NCBI GenBank assembly: GCA_029237695.1
Contig: CM055274.1
Span: 22,185,505 to 22,249,504, forward strand
Length of the DNA: 64,000 nt
Direction of reading: 5' to 3'
From: Conchocele bisecta
Lineage: Eukaryota; Mollusca; Bivalvia; Lucinida; Thyasiridae
The number at the start of each line of letters is the position of its first letter. The stretch's first letter is position 1. Positions 1-11,498 of this stretch are shown here, piece after piece. The notes under the pieces were generated by a model. That model was not told where the DNA came from. It saw only the letters and a program-made list of their open reading frames with translations, and ran no database searches. Position numbers and translations under genes: made by a program.

Positions 1-544
1 TGAGCCTTCTTTTTATTTCGTGAAATTTGGTCAAATATTAATTTTATTGCGAAACAAGAAACGAGGCAAAGCCACGAAGGCCAGGTTTTTTCCAAGCATG
101 GACACTTGGATAACATAATTATACCCACTTTTTGTACACTAGATGGCCGTGGCCTGCATGTCGCGCCTTGGGGCGAGGCATGGACACTAAAAAAATAGAT
201 ATAGTAGATGGAAAAACTTTAACGAAAAAACTTTAACCGGACACACGGACGTACGGAACGGAATGGACGTATGCCAAAATGCCGACGATAATCGCGCTTT
301 CCGCAAGCGGGGTGCGACAATGAATGATAAACACCCAATGTTAAGTATCAAGGTAATGGGTGAAGCAGTTGCAGAGATTATAGTACACAAAAAAACTTTA
401 ACAAATAAATTCAAAGTTAATTTGACCTTGACATTGCGAACAGGGGCCGCACGGTTGGGGGTAGAGTGAAAATATGGACGATGATAAACACCCATGTGAA
501 GTTTCAAGGTAATGGGCGAAGCAGTTGCAAGATTTAGTATAACA

Positions 545-1735
545 AACAAAATTTAACCAAAATATTTAACCAGACGTACGTTAAAAAGTTAACGTTGAAA
601 ATGGCTAAGTGAATTAACGTAGAAATAATAGGTGAAGGTAAAAAAATGGTCACATGTTGGATAGTTGTATGTGGTAGGCACCCCTTGGTTATTTTGAAGC
701 TGTGAAATTTAAAAGTTTGGTGGGGTCCTAGGTGGTACAGTACCAAAGAAATGGACTTAAACACGAAAACATAACATTGTAAACGCGAAAAGTTAACATT
801 GAAAATGGCTAAGTCCGACAGCGCGGAAAAAATGGGTCAAGTTTCAAAAAAAAAGTAACATGTTAAAGGATAGTGATAGTGTGGTGGGTGGGGTACCCTT
901 GATTATGAAGCTGTGAAAGTTTGGTGGTCCTAGTGGTACACTACCAAAGAAATGGACTTAAACACGAAAAACTTAACATTGAAAAAAACGCGAAAACTTA
1001 ACATTGAAAATGGCTAAGTCGACAGCGCGGAAAAAATGGGTCAAGTTAAAAAAAAAGTAACATGTTGGATAGTGATATGTGGTGGGTACCCCTTGATTAT
1101 GAAGCTGTGAAAGTTTGGTGGTCCTAGGTGGTACACACCAAAGAAATGGACTTAAACACGAAAACTTAACATTGAAAACGCGAAAACTTTAACATTGAAA
1201 ATGGCTAAGTCGATTGTGCGGAAAAAATGGGTCAAGTTCAAAAAAAAAGTAACATGTTGTAATAGTGATATGTGGTGGGCACCCCCCCCTTGATTAAAAG
1301 CTGTGAAAGTTTGGTGGTCCTAGGTGGTACAGTACCAAAGAAATGGACTTAAACACGAATAAACTTAACATTGAAAAAACGCGAAAACTTAACATTGAAA
1401 ATGGCTAGTCGATTGCGCGGTAAAAAATGGGTCAAGTTAAACAAAAAGTAACATGTTGGATAGTGATATGTGGTGGGCACCCCTTGATTATGAAGCTGTG
1501 AAAGTTTGGTGGTCCTAGGTGGTACAAGAAATGGACTCAAACACGAAAACTTAACATGAAAATGGCCAAGTCGACTGCGGCGGAAAAAATGGTTCAAGTT
1601 AAACAAAAAGTAACATGTTGGATAGTGGATGAATGGTGGTGGGCACCCCTTGATTATGAAGCTGTGAAAGAAAGGTTTATTGGTGGTCCTAGTGGTACAA
1701 GAAATGGACTCAAACACGAAAACTTAACATTGATT
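545..1735. repeat. Tandem array of about 200 bp units
   Basis: The marker ATGGCTAAGT recurs near 601, 805, 1010, 1201, 1401 and (as ATGGCC) 1562, giving spacings of about 160-205 bp. Each unit also holds AAAGTAACATGTTGGATAGT and GGACTTAAACACGAAAACTT. Copies differ mainly by one- and two-base indels in A runs. Confidence 0.85.
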
Positions 1736-1818
1736 GTGGACGCCGCCCGCCGCCCGCCCGCCCGGCTTTCGCCAATCCAATAGCCTGGATTTTTTTTCAA
1801 AAAACCTGGCTAAAAACA

Positions 1819-1904
1819 ATAATTTCCCCATGTTAAATCCCCATAGACATCTTCACAGCACAGAGTGAAGATGTCTATGGGGATTTAACATGGGGAAATT
1901 TTTA
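1819..1904. repeat. Hairpin: inverted repeat around GATGTCTATGGGGATTTAAC
   Basis: Near-perfect arms of about 38 bp around a short loop; the same arm is present in the related element at 31565-31650. Part of the composite element 1-2556. Confidence 0.8.
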
Positions 1905-2045
1905 GAATTTCAAAAATACGGGACCGATTTTTAAAATGTTACTTTTGTTTTCTTAGTTAGATCATTTCCAAGCTATCTAGCTAGGTTTCGGAGTCAATTT
2001 CGTTTTTTTTACTCCTCTACAGTACCTCTTTTTCCCCCATGTTAA

Positions 2046-2471
2046 AGGTACATGCCCACTCAGTAGGCACAAAATGTGCTTTATATCAGAGACATCATCT
2101 AAGACATTTTCTGGCAAAATAAACATTAATTCACCATTGCACCACGTATTGATTGACATTATTATACATTGTATATCGGACGTAAATTCGACACTGATAT
2201 CAGATATTACTATTTATTCTCTGTATTTTTTCAGGTGACGCATTTAATTAGTATAAATAATTAAAAAATATCATGTCTCATTTGCATATGAAAATAGCCT
2301 GATACCACCGCGCGTCACTATCAGTAAAATAAATATTACTAAATAATTATATCTGTATAGCGGGCACTCGTAATTTTTAGAACTTGTGGAATAGTGATAC
2401 AATTATACACTTATTTAATTCCTATAAAGAATAATTCCTATATGTTGTGCCTACTGGGTGGGCATGTACCT
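2046..2471. mobile_element. MITE with TTAA target duplication
   Basis: 426 bp bounded by inverted ends AGGTACATGCCCACTCAGTA and its complement, flanked by TTAA at 2042-2045 and 2472-2475. The flank CCCATG-TTAA-ATTCCCAT is uninterrupted at about 13722-13740. TTAA duplication is typical of piggyBac/Kolobok-type elements. Diverged relatives lie near 15860-16060, 47410-47830 and 50700-50975. Confidence 0.85.
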
Positions 2472-2556
2472 TTAAATTCCCATAGAGAAATACATTTTGT
2501 GTAATAAAACCAATATGTGACAAAATTTCACGAAATAAAAAGAAGGTTCATTCTTA

Positions 2557-3629
2557 AATTTTCCTTTAATTTAATATTATCGAAAACAATATTGTTTTTG
2601 AATTGTTTATATGGCCGTAACATTTGGGCAGCTTTCGTGAAACAGACAGTAGTATTACTGTCAAAAATATTTGGTGGCAGATTGAAGCATGCGATGACGA
2701 GTAATTTAGCGATCGGGATTCTCCTTACCGGAATCCCGAATGGAGACTGGTTTTGGCCCTCACGTACGTCTTTGTCATTTTTGTATGTGACGTTTGAATC
2801 TGGTTATACCCCTTATGTGAATATAATATTTTCCATGTAAATATTCCGTTCTGATTTTGGGTCCCCCCCCCCCCCCCCCCACCCCCCCCCCCCCCCCCCC
2901 CCCCCAATGCAACAGGTTACATGTGGGATCGAACCTGTGGGCCTGACCTTACATGACCTTAGCTGTTGGTAGACCGTTAACACCAATAAACAAAAAACTG
3001 TCAAAAATGAAACCATCTACTTGTATGTCTGAGACCCAAGAGGCAATGTAACCGTTTTGATTAGTAGCATTCCAGCAGACTGATAAATATTTTACTATTA
3101 AACTATTGAAGTCCGGCAATGGATACAATATTTTTTATCGAAAAAATCAGATTATTTTATTTGTTTCACCACAACATATGTAGCGGATATCTAAAAACAA
3201 GCTTCCATTTGATATGAGATTTATGAAACAAGTCAGGCACAATTTATGCACCGAGCCTCTGGTGCGGTGCATAACATTGATGATGAGTTTAATATTCAAT
3301 TCAATGTATTTTCAAAATAGTAATATCACTAATATGTGGCCGTGACTGTAGAAATGGGACTTATGAGTGTTGCGGCCAGTGTAGATGCAGATCAGCCTGC
3401 GCATCCGCAGTCGGATCAGGATATGCATTGTTTGCCATTCTTCACTTTAGGATTTTATATCAGTTTTTTTACTTAGGTCTCCAAGATGATACATTCAAAT
3501 ATCGGGCCCCTTTACCAATATAAGTGAACATGATAAGGCCATAAAAATTAAATACTTTGTTTCTCAGACGCGGGGTTTGCGGAATGTGAATCGGTTGGGC
3601 GATATTTTTAATATATATGTTATATTTTT
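2557..3629. other. Intergenic/3' flank or intron, no gene seen
   Basis: AT-rich sequence. It has two long C runs (2862-2905), which are hard to sequence accurately, and near 3350-3440 a piece of the dispersed GATCAGCCTGCGCATCCG repeat. No supported coding region. Confidence 0.6.
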
Positions 3630-3631
3630 TT

Positions 3632-3733
3632 GTTTGAGATGTTCGTCTCTGATTGTTTTCAAGTTTCCAGATGAATCTGGCAACTTGAAAACAAAAATAA
3701 AAAAAAATCAGAGACGAACATCTCGAACAAATA
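3632..3733. repeat. Hairpin repeat
   Basis: Arms carrying TTTGAGATGTTCGTCTCTGA and its complement flank AAGTTTCCAGATGAATCTGGCAACTT, itself a small palindrome. Likely a foldback MITE remnant. Confidence 0.75.
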
Positions 3734-3938
3734 AATATGTTCTATAAAGTTACTATGACCTCTTTAGACATGAAAAATCAAAAGATTTTTGTCAGACATG
3801 ATTGGATTTAACACATAGTTGCATGGTAGTGTTTTCTTATTGTGGCGAATTTATGGTACAATTTTAAGTCTCCATGACGATAAAATGCTTGACGCGTAGG
3901 GATTATGCAGACGCGGCGCTATCTGAGAACCAAAGTAC

Positions 3939-4097
3939 TTTCTTATTATCGGAAGGCGTCTCCCACGACAACGACCAGGCTGGATCCTGAACACACATAT
4001 ACCAACACAGTATAACACACTTCGATATGTATTCCTTACACATGTCGACGATCTGGTCACCGAACTCGGGTTTTGATCGGAGTTTGTTGGTCACCTC
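3939..4097 (-). CDS. Host gene exon, C-terminal region (last seen)
   Basis: Acceptor TTTTGCAG at 4098 is strong. The exon encodes EVTNKLRSKPEFGDQIVDMC, KEYISKCVILCWYMCVQDPA and a short polar tail. I place the donor at AAA/GTACTT, giving 159 nt in phase zero; if that donor is not used the frame would run on to a stop near 3905, making this the final exon. The Cys/Trp-rich helix followed by QDPA is the best match to a Mieap-like C-terminal domain. Confidence 0.7.
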
Positions 4098-4420
4098 CTG
4101 CAAAAGGAAAACAGATAATCATGGTATGTCCATATATAAGACAAGACATGTTTTTGTACCAAAGAAGATATCTACAATGAAAAATGTGTACAAAGTTTAC
4201 AGTATATTCCCTAAAGGAAGTCAAAAGTTGACGAAATGTTCAGAGCAAATGCGGCTGAAAATTGTGTCAACTTTTGACGTTAGTTACAGAAAATATCAGT
4301 TTCTGTAAATGTTTTCACGAAAAATTGTTCATCGCATTAGGTACATCACATGGCTTGTATCATATTTTCTCGGCACGACAAACATTAATTGATGAGTTTG
4401 CGGCTAGTTTACATGTAAAT

Positions 4421-4745
4421 CTACGGAGCCCCGCAAGGGACGTAGAATTTTTTTTTTATTGATTCGTTCAATAACAATTTGTTGTCTCAATTTAACAATT
4501 GTTTTCACGAATTAACAATTCGATCCCATGAATTAACAATTTGGTCCCTCAATTTAACAATTTGTTCCCACAAAATAACGATTTGTTCCCACGGGAACGA
4601 ATTGTTAATTCGTGGGAACTAATTGTTATATCGTGGGAACGAATTGTTAATTCAAGGAAATGAATTGTTAATTCAAGGAAATTAATTGTTAAATCGTGGG
4701 AACAAATTGTTAATTCGAGGAAACGAATTGTTAAATTAACTCTTT
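4421..4745. repeat. Palindromic repeat of GAATTGTTAATTCGTGGGAA units
   Basis: Begins with the CTACGGAGCCCCGCAAGGGA end also seen at 25564-25697, then many short direct and inverted copies of AACAATTTGTTCCCACGAAT. A member of a foldback MITE family. Confidence 0.7.
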
Positions 4746-4792
4746 GCATGCTAGCAGCGAAAATATCCGCCAAACGAATTAGGAATATATGT

Positions 4793-4893
4793 TTTATTTC
4801 TCTCTGTAAATATGTCTTGAAGTTTCATTAGAATGAATTTCTAATGAAATTCCAAGACATATTCATGACATTTATAAGGAGAAATAAAAGAAA
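4793..4893. repeat. Hairpin repeat
   Basis: TTTATTTCTC...AATATGTCTTG(A)AGTTTCATTAGAA pairs with the complementary arm after AATGAA; the outer GGAGAAATAAA closes the stem. Confidence 0.75.
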
Positions 4894-5003
4894 ATATAAT
4901 TAATTTTCATCTGCTATTTTTGAACTATTTATAGCCCACAAATTTCCCAGCATGAAAAGAGTTAAGGAACAAATTATCATAATGGCAGCAGTGCACAGCT
5001 TAC

Positions 5004-5105
5004 CTTCTCAACGACTGGAATGACTTGTTTGGCGACACGTTTGCGGTAATCCTTGATGCCTTTCCGTATTTCCTGCGGGATTTCTATCACTGTTTCACCT
5101 TTCAC
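5004..5105 (-). CDS. Host gene exon, C-terminal region
   Basis: 102 nt, phase zero, acceptor GCCACAG and donor AAG/GTAAGC. It encodes VKGETVIEIPQEIRKGIKDY and RKRVAKQVIPVVEK, an amphipathic helical segment like the helical part that precedes the last domain of Mieap-type proteins. Further exons between 5105 and 11798 were not recognised. Confidence 0.83.
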
Positions 5106-5544
5106 CTGTGGCAAGTTGTGTTCTATTGATGCCGAACCAAGCAAAACAAGATAATTGAAGGGGCCAGTGGTAGAAGGGGGCTAAGTCCCTTATGGACTAA
5201 CCCTTCTTCCATTGACCCCTTCAATTCTTCTATGCGAATACCCAAGTTTTCTCTCTCGTACTGGAATATGGAGTGGGGATTTTCTTAATGACTGACGTCA
5301 AGCTTTTTGGAAGGTCGACTTTTCAGTTTTTTTTTTAAATGTGAAATTATAATATTTTCATATTTTTGCAGAGTATAATTAATATTTGAGAAATGGCATA
5401 CATTCCTGCAAAAATTTACGATCCCAAACAGAGTGTCCTCAATCATTTGCCTCCCTAAATATCTTCTATTGAAATAACATCATATTTTTAAACTATTCCA
5501 ATCTTTTAAAAAAAAAGTGTTATTTTATGATCAGAAACATAATA
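5106..5544. other. Intron, no gene seen
   Basis: Contains a short inverted pair (GGGGCCAGTGG/AGAAGGGGG...CCCTTCTTCCATTGACCCC, about 5160-5220) and otherwise AT-rich unique-looking sequence. Confidence 0.5.
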
Positions 5545-5757
5545 CAGTGGAATGTCTCTAAACCGGACAACAAGAAACATGTGATCATAATTTTGATGGG
5601 CTTCTTGGTCATTTATCTCAGGTGATAATGCCTGTTCGTGATCGAATAACATGCAACTATGGCTCGGAATAGTCAAATGCCTGATTTACAGTGAAACCTC
5701 GCTAAACCGGACACCATGGGGACCTCACAGGGTGTCCGGTTTAGCGAGGTTTCACTG
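5545..5757. mobile_element. CAGTG-ended MITE copy 1
   Basis: Starts CAGTGGAATGTCTCTAAACC, ends in the palindrome of AACCTCGCTAAACCGGACACC and CACTG, flanked by TA on both sides. Shares the interior TTCTTGGTCATTTATCTCAG with copies at 6508, 14322, 62923 and 63666. TA duplication and CAGTG ends suggest a Tc1/mariner-type MITE. Its terminal arm is the source of the giant minisatellite. Confidence 0.85.
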
Positions 5758-6507
5758 TACCGGTAACCCGCACTCTAGAACTTGGGATGTCTCGTTGTCA
5801 GTCGGCTCATCTAGATTAAAAGACTTCCCAAATATTGATCATTTATAGCTGTTGGGGGAAAACCGTTTGTCAGCAAAGATGATGCCATTCACTGCATTTG
5901 AAATGCACATTTATGGATAAAGAAACTAAGATGTTGAAATATTTTGTTCCGCAGTTTACCAGCAAGATCTGCATATGCACTACAGGGGCGGATCTGGAGG
6001 GGGGATCCGGTGTTGAACATCAAAATCTAATCTAAATTATTATTTCTTTCAGAATGTAGTATTTGTTCTACAGTGGTACACGGGTAAATCTGTTATAATA
6101 CATACAATTAATTAAGCAAGCAAAAGTTAATTCAAACAATAAGAGATCAAGGATGTAAACGGTAAAAAGTTGGTACTTGATCATAAGCCACAATCAATCA
6201 TCATTGAAGCCATACTGGTCACCAAACCTGTTTTCTGTGACAGACTAATTTGCATATTTATTACACTAGTGTATTACAATGTTTATTACACTGTGTTATT
6301 ACACTGTGAAAGTCTATTTTACGCAATAAAATCATTCACAAAATATCCACCAAATGTGATAGGCTAAATATGGGTTGTGAAGACAGTAGAAGTATATAAT
6401 ATAGTTGATATCTAGGCCGATACCATACGATGAGAATAAGGAATACATCCATGTTAGACTTGGAAGTTGCTTCAATGATATTTCCCTTCAAAAAACAACA
6501 CATACTG

Positions 6508-6765
6508 CAGTGGAACCTCTCTAAACTGGACATCAATAAAACACCTGTGATATTACGTTTTCTAAACTGGACATCAATAAAACACCTGTGATATTACGTT
6601 TAACGAGTTTCTTGGTCATTTATCTCTGGTGATAATGTCTGTTCATGATCGCATAACACACGACTATGGCTCAGAATGATCAAATGCCTGATTTACAGTG
6701 AAACCTCACTAAGCCGGACACCCTCGGGGACCTCCCAGGGTGTCCGGTTTAGAGAGGGTTCACCG
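6508..6765. mobile_element. CAGTG-ended MITE copy 2
   Basis: Same family; an internal direct duplication of CTAAACTGGACATCAATAAA is present near 6522-6600. Ends with the palindrome GGGTGTCCGGTTTAGAGAGG. Confidence 0.85.
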
Positions 6766-7182
6766 TATTTGACGAAGGGAATAGATTGTACATGAATATG
6801 CTACAATGGAGTAAGTTCTGGAATATTGAAAACAAAACGTTTAAGTACAATTCAAGTTACGATGTACAATGATGTAAAGTATGAGTTTCGGTTAAGCAGA
6901 TTTTTGTTTGTAATACAGAATATGTTCTGAATAGAACAGTTTTATTAATAAGCTATTCAACTTAGAAATCATGAGAAACTTCAGAAGTAACTCCTTAGGA
7001 ATCCTTAACGTCAGAATTGACGAAATTTGACGGTTTGACACTGTATGTAAACTACTAAAAAAAGCAACATGTAAAAACTAACATGACGTCAAACCGACAA
7101 TTATAATGCTGAAGAAGACCAAAGTAGTTTTAACCCTTACTACGCTGAATTAAATTTTGTCGTCTGCTGGAAATGTTTTATT
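6766..7182. other. Intron, nothing recognised
   Basis: AT-rich, no open coding segment, no clear repeat beyond short A/T runs. Confidence 0.5.
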
Positions 7183-7285
7183 TTCAATATTTCTAGACAA
7201 AAACCTGTTTTGACAGCGCATGAGAATCGTCTCCACAGGAGACGATTCTCATGTGCTGTCAAAACCAGATTTTTGTTAAGAATTA
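7183..7285. repeat. Hairpin with GAGACGATTCTCATG core
   Basis: Arms ACAAAAACCTGTTTTGACAG and CTGTCAAAACCAGATTTTTGT flank GCATGAGAATCGTCTCCACAGGAGACG. Related in layout to hairpins at 9465-9545 and 14823-14925. Confidence 0.8.
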
Positions 7286-7445
7286 AGGCAAAAATGAAAA
7301 CCAGCAGACGACAATTTCCTCTCCAGCGTAGGGAGGGTTAAGGCAAGTTTGGAAGCACATGTACATGTATAACACTGGTCTATTTTTGTGACCTGCCACA
7401 ACAAAAATGGACTCATTGATCACAGAGAACACTTATGCCACCTTA

Positions 7446-7550
7446 CAGTGGGGTCAGCGTGTAAGTGCACACACGAACGAACACGACATGGTTGGAACCA
7501 ACCTGTCGTATTCGTTCGTGTGTGCACTTACACAAACTGACCCCGGACTG
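7446..7550. mobile_element. 100 bp palindromic MITE (GGGGTCAGCG family), copy 1
   Basis: CAGTGGGGTCAGCGTGTAAG reads into its own complement through the centre GGTTGGAACCAACC-like axis; flanked by TA. Copies at 11399, 15518, 31913, 34193. This copy has the most changes in the right arm. Confidence 0.9.
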
Positions 7551-7870
7551 TACCTGTAATGATGGCAGATTCTAGATAAAGATAAAGGGGCTTATGGGAT
7601 TTGTGACCAGTTAGCTTCTGATCAAATACGACACTCCTGTAGCCTGATAACACTCTTTATCCCGTCAACTAAGTCGCTACTAGACGTGAAAAAGCAGGTA
7701 CGTGTATTTTTTCTCGTTCACGTACTAGTAGATACGTCATTATGTATGACGTTACGTCATTATGTGAATGACGTAACACGATAATCTTGTCGCTTCAGAA
7801 GACAAACTTATGAGGCCACAAATGCATCTTAGAGACATTTGAACAACTTTGATGTGGTTGACGGGATACA

Positions 7871-8015
7871 TAGAATATTATTATAGTGTCCATGAACGTG
7901 AATAAATATCTGACTCGGCTCGAAATCAGGATGTGCTCGGCAAGCCTCGCCCATCCTGATTTCTCAGCCTCGACAGATATTTATTCACGTTCATGACACT
8001 ACTACAATATTCTCT
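7871..8015. repeat. Hairpin repeat (TGAACGTGAATAAATATCTG arms)
   Basis: Long inverted arms from TAGAATATTATTATAGTGTC to the complementary segment before 8015, with inner arms GAAATCAGGATG/CATCCTGATTTC. Confidence 0.85.
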
Positions 8016-8084
8016 ATATATACCGCAACCATTGCTCCATGTAGCATAATAAAAAAGAGGGTTGAATAAAATGCTGTTTATTTA

Positions 8085-8705
8085 TCTGAAGTAACCTAAT
8101 ATACCTGAAGTAGCCTAAATATACATGAATTGCCATTTTTGCCTTTATTTTTTTCACCTTTTGACCCCTAATCGTGGCCTCTGAATTGGTCAGTCTCAAC
8201 AGCAAATTCAAGATGGCGGTGTTTTAATTTTAAAAATCGAAAATCGCTATCGTTCAGCTGAATTTTTTATCCATTTTTACAGTATATGCGACGTAACCAA
8301 CGGACATGGATATGTCCGTTACGATTGCAAAATGTTTATTATGACAACTGTGTAGTCCTAAAACCAGCCAATATTGAAGCTCGTCGTAAATAAATCGAAG
8401 ATTTAATCAGATACAATACCGAATCTACCTAGCGTGGACGCCGCCAATTTTGCTTGAATACGTCGTTAGATTTTGTAAACGTATGGCGAAGGAATGACGT
8501 CAAAGATGACGTCACGCACGTTCAACAGTTAAGTTTAGATTGCGGTATAAATTAAACTACGTAATTTAGTGCCGTCGAAAATATAAAATATAATTCGGTT
8601 TCGCCCCGACAACTTTATGGAGCTCGATAAAGCTCGCCCCAATAAAGCTGTCTAAGGCTCAACCGAATAATATTTTATATTCGACGGCACTAACCATGTA
8701 TTTAC
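8085..8705. repeat. Dispersed repeat, uninterrupted copy A
   Basis: Aligns along its length with 38270-38399 joined to 44208-44605, where a transposon has inserted. Shared blocks include TTCAGCTGAATT, TATTATGACAACTGTGTAGT, CAGCCAATATTGAAGCTC, GACGTCACGCACGTTCAA and the terminal hairpin GTGCCGTCGAATATAAAATA (about 8571-8692). Repeat identity unknown. Confidence 0.85.
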
Positions 8706-8817
8706 TATACAGGCGCGGATCCAGGATTTCGGGTGTTTGGGGGGGGGGGGGGCGTAAACTATTTTTGCAATACTTGACTATATTATCGAACGCGCTAGGG
8801 GGTCCGGGGGCAGGGCA

Positions 8818-8855
<38 letters not shown>

Positions 8856-9035
8856 CCCCCCCCCCCCCCCCCCCCCCCCCACCGGAAATTTGTTGAAATC
8901 TACATCGCATTTCCTGCGTTCTGGCGCATTTTGGAGTAAACAAAACCCAATAAACAATAAATTCACATAACGCGAACGTAGAAACGTGCCTTGTAACTTG
9001 TAAAAAATCCGCCCCCCCCCCTGAATCCGCCCTTG
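8705..9035. mobile_element. G/C-run MITE (AGGCGCGGATCCAGG family), copy 1
   Basis: From AGGCGCGGATCCAGGATTTC to CTGAATCCGCCCTTG, containing G and C homopolymers (8741-8753, 8820-8880). Shares AATACTTGACTATATTATCG and CCAATAAACAATAAATT with the copy at 46900-47214. It lies in repeat copy A at TACTATA, where copy B (44592-44614) continues without it. The proline-rich reading frames here are artefacts of the homopolymers. Confidence 0.75.
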
Positions 9036-9119
9036 CTATATATTGCTTCTTGAAAGCTTCACGGGTGTTTCATTGATGCAATGATTGATGCAATTGATGT
9101 AATTGATGTAATCTGAATC

Positions 9120-9360
9120 TACACTGGTCGCAAAACCTATAAGCCCCATTTATCCAGTCGCAGCCACATATAGATATGAAGAATTTGTTAGAGATGTCGG
9201 GAATGGTTACCAACGGTGATCAGTGTATGTCCTGATCAGACAGCACAGATGTGCAGACAGCGGACTGACATGGAGCTACACTATTCACAAACAAATAAGA
9301 CCCTTTTTGTCATGGCGAGTCACATAGGAAAGTATTCCGTAAGGCATTGAGGGCTGACTA
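9120..9360. repeat. Dispersed GATCAG-rich repeat
   Basis: Contains AAGCCCCATTTATCCAGTCG and GATCAGTGTATGTCCTGATC, parts of a repeat also visible near 3350, 25300-25570, 25760-25830, 33350-33570, 35940-36010 and 62560-62890. Confidence 0.55.
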
Positions 9361-9464
9361 GTTAAATGCTTTGTATCAAATGTAAATTCCATAAAGCAAA
9401 TTAACCCATTTCAGCCTAAGGATACGATCATTTTTGTCGAAATAAATTGCATTATTTTGTTTAT

Positions 9465-9545
9465 TTCTCGATAAAAGTATATGTTGTTACCACTCGTTTG
9501 AACCGTCTCGTCGAGTGGTAACAACATATACTTTCGAAAGGAAAT
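9465..9545. repeat. Hairpin repeat
   Basis: Arms AAAGTATATGTTGTTACCAC and GTGGTAACAACATATACTTT around TCGTTTGAACCGTCTCGTCGA; closed by TTTATTTC/GAAATAAA. Confidence 0.85.
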
Positions 9546-9886
9546 AAAGAAAATAGGGATTTTTTTCTCTCAGAAGGTTCATACTAAATTAAAAGTACTA
9601 TAATTGTATCCCGTCTGTAATGGGTTAATACAGTTGCCATACATGTTTATAGAAACCATGTGTATATGTATGTAAAATGATAGTAGTCGCGCTGTGTAAT
9701 ATATGTCACATGCATATGTTATTTGGTCTCATTTCCACATACATTTTCCTGAATATCTACGCAGTTATTGTAGCAATTTTGATGCAATAGATACACATGG
9801 ATAGGCATAATCGTATATGCTGGTGTCGCCATCTTCGTAACTCAATCCAATCGGGAGTTATTTCCAGAAACTTTTATAAATATAAG

Positions 9887-10173
9887 GTCCGACCATGTCC
9901 AGCCGTGGGTAAACGTTTGTCGTGGCATGAGGGAATTGTTTGAACCCCCAAGGCCGTATGCCATTCAAACAGCTTATTTACATATACATATTCCGGGGCC
10001 GCATCCATTTCTAAATTTCAGTGGGACCGTTGTTAACTAATCTGGTGACGTAATGGCGCGTTCTAGTAACGTCATTAGACACACACATTACGTAGGTGTT
10101 GGCTTGGCCCCGAAATGAGCATCGTCTACAGCCATGGTCAAACAGCACGCGCTGTATGTTTGAACACGGATGT
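9887..10173. repeat. Direct duplication, copy 1
   Basis: About 290 bp matching 10275-10698: GACCATGTCCAGCCGTGGGT, TTCCGGGGCCGCA, GTGACGTAATGGCGCGTTCTA, TACAGCCATGGTCAAACAGC. No coding potential supported. Confidence 0.8.
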
Positions 10174-10274
10174 GAGCGGTTTCGAACAACGGCAGTCATG
10201 TAACAATATGAGTTTCTCGACTAAACTGCTGAATGGCTAAAGAGATTACGGTGGCGTGGTCAGTATGTTTTCTT

Positions 10275-10698
10275 AGGTTTGACAATGTCCAGCCATGGGT
10301 ATGCCATGGCACGAGGGAACTGTTTGAACCACAAGGCCGTAGGCCGCGGATTCAAACAGTTCCCGAGTGCCACTGCAAGGTCGAACGATATTGTTCCATT
10401 TATGTTGGAACTATCGTGTAATTTGAGCATATATGCAGTACTGTCGGTACTTTGATAAGCTGTTTCATTCAAACAGATGATTTACACATACATGTTCCGG
10501 GGCCGCAGTACACGTCGATTGATGCAGACGCATTGATTTCAAAATTTCAGTGCGACCGTTGTGAATTGGTCTGGTGACGTAATGGCGCGTTCTAGCAACG
10601 TCATGAGACACATGCATTATGTAGGTTTTGGCTTGGCCCCGGAATGAGCATTGTCTACAGCCATGGTCAAACAGCACACGCTGTACGTTTGAACACCA
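10275..10698. repeat. Direct duplication, copy 2
   Basis: Second copy, longer by an insertion near 10350-10460 that forms an inverted repeat with GGGAACTGTTTGAACC. Ends GCTGTACGTTTGAACACC like copy 1. Confidence 0.8.
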
Positions 10699-10887
10699 AC
10701 ATTGCTGCAGTAATTGCTAACATCACAGGTGTTTCTAGCGTGTTTTGAATTGTCAATTATTTGTTCTATATACATGTACATGAAACACCTCTCTAAACAG
10801 GTACAACTCAATTCATATGTTAAGACCCGGGCGTACATATGTATTGTTTTTGCGTACATTGTTTGATTTTTTATTTTTTTTTATTGG

Positions 10888-10936
10888 TTTGGACATTTAG
10901 AAAGGTGTCTCATACATGAGACACCCTTCTAAATGT
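10888..10936. repeat. Short hairpin
   Basis: ACATTTAGAAAGGTGTCTCA pairs with TGAGACACCCTTCTAAATGT. Surrounding intron 10940-11398 shows nothing else recognisable. Confidence 0.75.
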
Positions 10937-11398
10937 ACAAACGAATAACTGACAATACCAGACACACTAAAATCAGCTGTGGCTGAGATATTTGGAATTA
11001 CATACATGGAAACGTACCAAAAGAACATCTGTGTGTGACATCCAATACCCAGTGTTATAGTCAGAAGAATAATTATTATGATATGTCAAGTTATTTTAGC
11101 TAGCCAGATGATAACAGTCTGTATTATGTTTGAATATGCTAATTAGTGCAACAGCGAACTTCAAAAAGAGTTCTAATAAACAGAATGTACAAAAACACCC
11201 AAAGCAAAATACCAGTATACCGTGTAAAACAAACAAAAACATGAATATGTAACCAAGTCTTTATATTACAAATTACCTTGTGAATATAAGTACATGTATA
11301 TAAGATTTTAAAATTCAACTGATACAATGTCCACACATTTAATCAAAGGAATGAAGAGTATGACCTTTGTGACAAATGTAGACCCTAATCCCAATTTA

Positions 11399-11498
11399 CA
11401 GTCGAGTCAGCGTGTAAGTGCACACACGAACGAGCACGACAGGTTGGAACCAACCCGTCGTGTTCGTTCGTGTGTGCACTTACACGCTGACCCCACTG
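11399..11498. mobile_element. 100 bp palindromic MITE, copy 2
   Basis: Same GTCAGCGTGTAAGTGCACAC palindrome with TA flanks. Confidence 0.9.

Larger units (their letters stand above)
1..2556. repeat. Composite TIR repeat element with internal arrays
   Basis: Positions 1-55 and 2505-2556 are inverted copies of each other (CTTCTTTTTATTTCGTGAAA type end). The same ends and interior flank a shorter copy at 31318-31712. Inside lie two direct copies of about 180 bp (about 215-545), an array of about 200 bp units, a hairpin, and an inserted TTAA MITE. No host gene is visible. Confidence 0.6.

Noticed and set aside
1349..1717. 122-residue minus-strand frame
   Set aside because: Lies in the 200 bp tandem array, frame kept only by chance between indels.
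2725..3016. Glycine-run open frames near 2.8 kb
   Set aside because: Produced by two long C runs on the plus strand; no other coding sign.
8659..8966. Glycine- or proline-rich open frames
   Set aside because: They come from G and C homopolymers inside the G/C-run MITE; no splice sites or conserved sequence.
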